A program made the position numbers and the translations under genes. A DNA stretch of 6,583 bases. It comes from Pseudomonadota bacterium. Its GTDB lineage: Bacteria; Pseudomonadota; Gammaproteobacteria; Burkholderiales; SG8-39. The notes under the pieces were generated by a model. It made no database searches. It worked only from the letters and a program-made list of their open reading frames with translations, and was not told the origin of the DNA. The stretch is taken from the NCBI GenBank assembly GCA_021847125.1, contig JAJZUK010000069.1, positions 1-6,583 of the forward strand. Reading direction: 5' to 3'. Below are positions 5,964 to 6,583 of this stretch, in pieces; position 1 is the stretch's first letter, and each line of letters starts with the position of its first letter.

Positions 5964-6583
5964 ATGCTGAGCGTCAAAGAGATCACCAAGTTTTTCGGCG
6001 GCTTCAAGGCGGTGGATCGCGTTTCTTTCGACGTGGCCGAGGGCGAAATCCTCGGGCTGATCGGGCCGAACGGGTCGGGCAAGAGCACGACCTTCAATCT
6101 GATCGCGGGCGCGCTCGCGCCCAGCGGCGGTGCTATCGAATTTCTCGGCCGCGACATCGCCGGGTCTCCGGCCAGCCACGTGGCGCAATTCGGCATCGGC
6201 CGCACCTACCAGATTCCGCGCCCGTTCAGAAAACTCTCGCTGCTGGAAAATGTCGCGCTGGCGGCGTACTACGGACAAAGCGCGCGGCCGTCGCGCGAGA
6301 AGGCCTACGCGCAGGCGCAGGAAGCGCTGGGGCTGGTGAGCCTGCCGGCGAGCGAACATGCGCGCGTCGACGGCCTGGGCGCGGCCGGCCTGAAAAAGCT
6401 CGAGCTCGCGCGCGCGCTGGCGACGCAGCCCAAGCTGCTGCTCGCCGACGAGAGCCCGGGCGGCCTCGACGAATCGGAGATGCAAGCGGCGGCGGACATG
6501 CTGGCGATGATCCGCGACCAGCGCGGCGTCACCATCATCTGGGTCGAGCACATCATGGGCGTGCTGATGCGGGTGGTCGATCG
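5964..6583 (+). CDS. LivG-type ABC transporter ATPase, partial at the right edge
   Basis: The first 206 residues of a cytoplasmic ATPase that would power the HAAT importer; the frame is still open at the window edge. LivG proteins are about 250 residues, so some 45 are missing. Visible in order: Walker A GPNGSGKST (34-42), the Q-loop in GRTYQIPRPF (Gln83), Walker B LLLADE (158-163, with Asp162 and catalytic Glu163), the D-loop GGLD (166-169) and the switch His196 in WVEHIMG. TYQIPRPF and VEHIM are typical of LivG-like ATPases. The ABC signature is unusual: the LSxGQ position reads LGAAGLKK (138-145) before LELARALA. ATG 5964 is the only start codon after the last in-frame stop (5889). It lacks a clear Shine-Dalgarno and lies 135 nt after the binding protein gene, so its translation may be weak. 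Confidence 0.93.
   Translation, partial: MLSVKEITKFFGGFKAVDRVSFDVAEGEILGLIGPNGSGKSTTFNLIAGALAPSGGAIEFLGRDIAGSPASHVAQFGIGRTYQIPRPFRKLSLLENVALAAYYGQSARPSREKAYAQAQEALGLVSLPASEHARVDGLGAAGLKKLELARALATQPKLLLADESPGGLDESEMQAAADMLAMIRDQRGVTIIWVEHIMGVLMRVVD

Noticed and set aside
4938..6551. A 537-codon open frame on the minus strand running opposite the binding protein and the ATPase.
   Set aside because: It crosses two clearly real genes and the gap between them. Its product is rich in His, Arg, Val and Ala with no recognisable domain, which is typical of the antisense of GC-rich coding DNA.
1..6583. CRISPR arrays, tRNA or rRNA genes, or a defence/phage module.
   Set aside because: There is no regularly spaced repeat series, no tRNA-like cloverleaf noticed, and nearly all the sequence is filled by recognisable metabolic, transport and regulatory genes.

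Overview
This window looks like chromosomal DNA from a GC-rich Gram-negative bacterium. It encodes an RND inner-membrane pump, an outer-membrane-type lipoprotein and a periplasmic binding protein. Codon use and protein style suggest a proteobacterium, most likely a betaproteobacterium. That placement is inferred and was not tested by any search. Both ends cut through genes.

Layout. (1) Positions 3-854, plus strand: the C-terminal quarter of an RND (HAE1/AcrB-type) efflux permease. (2) Positions 868-2507, minus strand, convergent with the pump: a tight three-gene operon read as lipoprotein (two-repeat 'secreted repeat' family), then ECF sigma factor, then membrane anti-sigma factor. The sigma and anti-sigma genes overlap by ATGA. 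A 189-bp divergent intergenic region separates this operon from the next gene. (3) Positions 2697-4295, plus strand: a complete GMC-family FAD alcohol dehydrogenase. (4) Positions 4296-4517: a 222-bp gap whose first 132 bp look like a small non-autonomous mobile element (MITE). It has terminal inverted repeats and a CTAA duplication on each side. (5) Positions 4518-5828, plus strand: a LivK-type periplasmic binding protein with a clear signal peptide. After a 135-bp gap with a hairpin comes (6) the LivG-type ATPase of the same kind of transporter, starting at 5964 and running off the right edge.

How the parts fit. The minus-strand operon is an envelope-facing regulatory unit. The anti-sigma factor would hold the ECF sigma factor at the inner membrane until a periplasmic signal arrives, and the lipoprotein is either a target or an accessory of the response. 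The plus-strand genes look like an uptake-and-oxidation module: a branched-chain-amino-acid-type (HAAT) ABC importer beside an FAD alcohol dehydrogenase. The substrate cannot be read from the sequence, and the hairpin element between the two makes a single transcript uncertain.

No wholly new system is evident. The points most worth a second look are the MITE-like element inserted exactly at the dehydrogenase stop codon, the non-canonical ABC signature of the LivG-type ATPase, and the cysteine-free anti-sigma factor in its lipoprotein-led operon.
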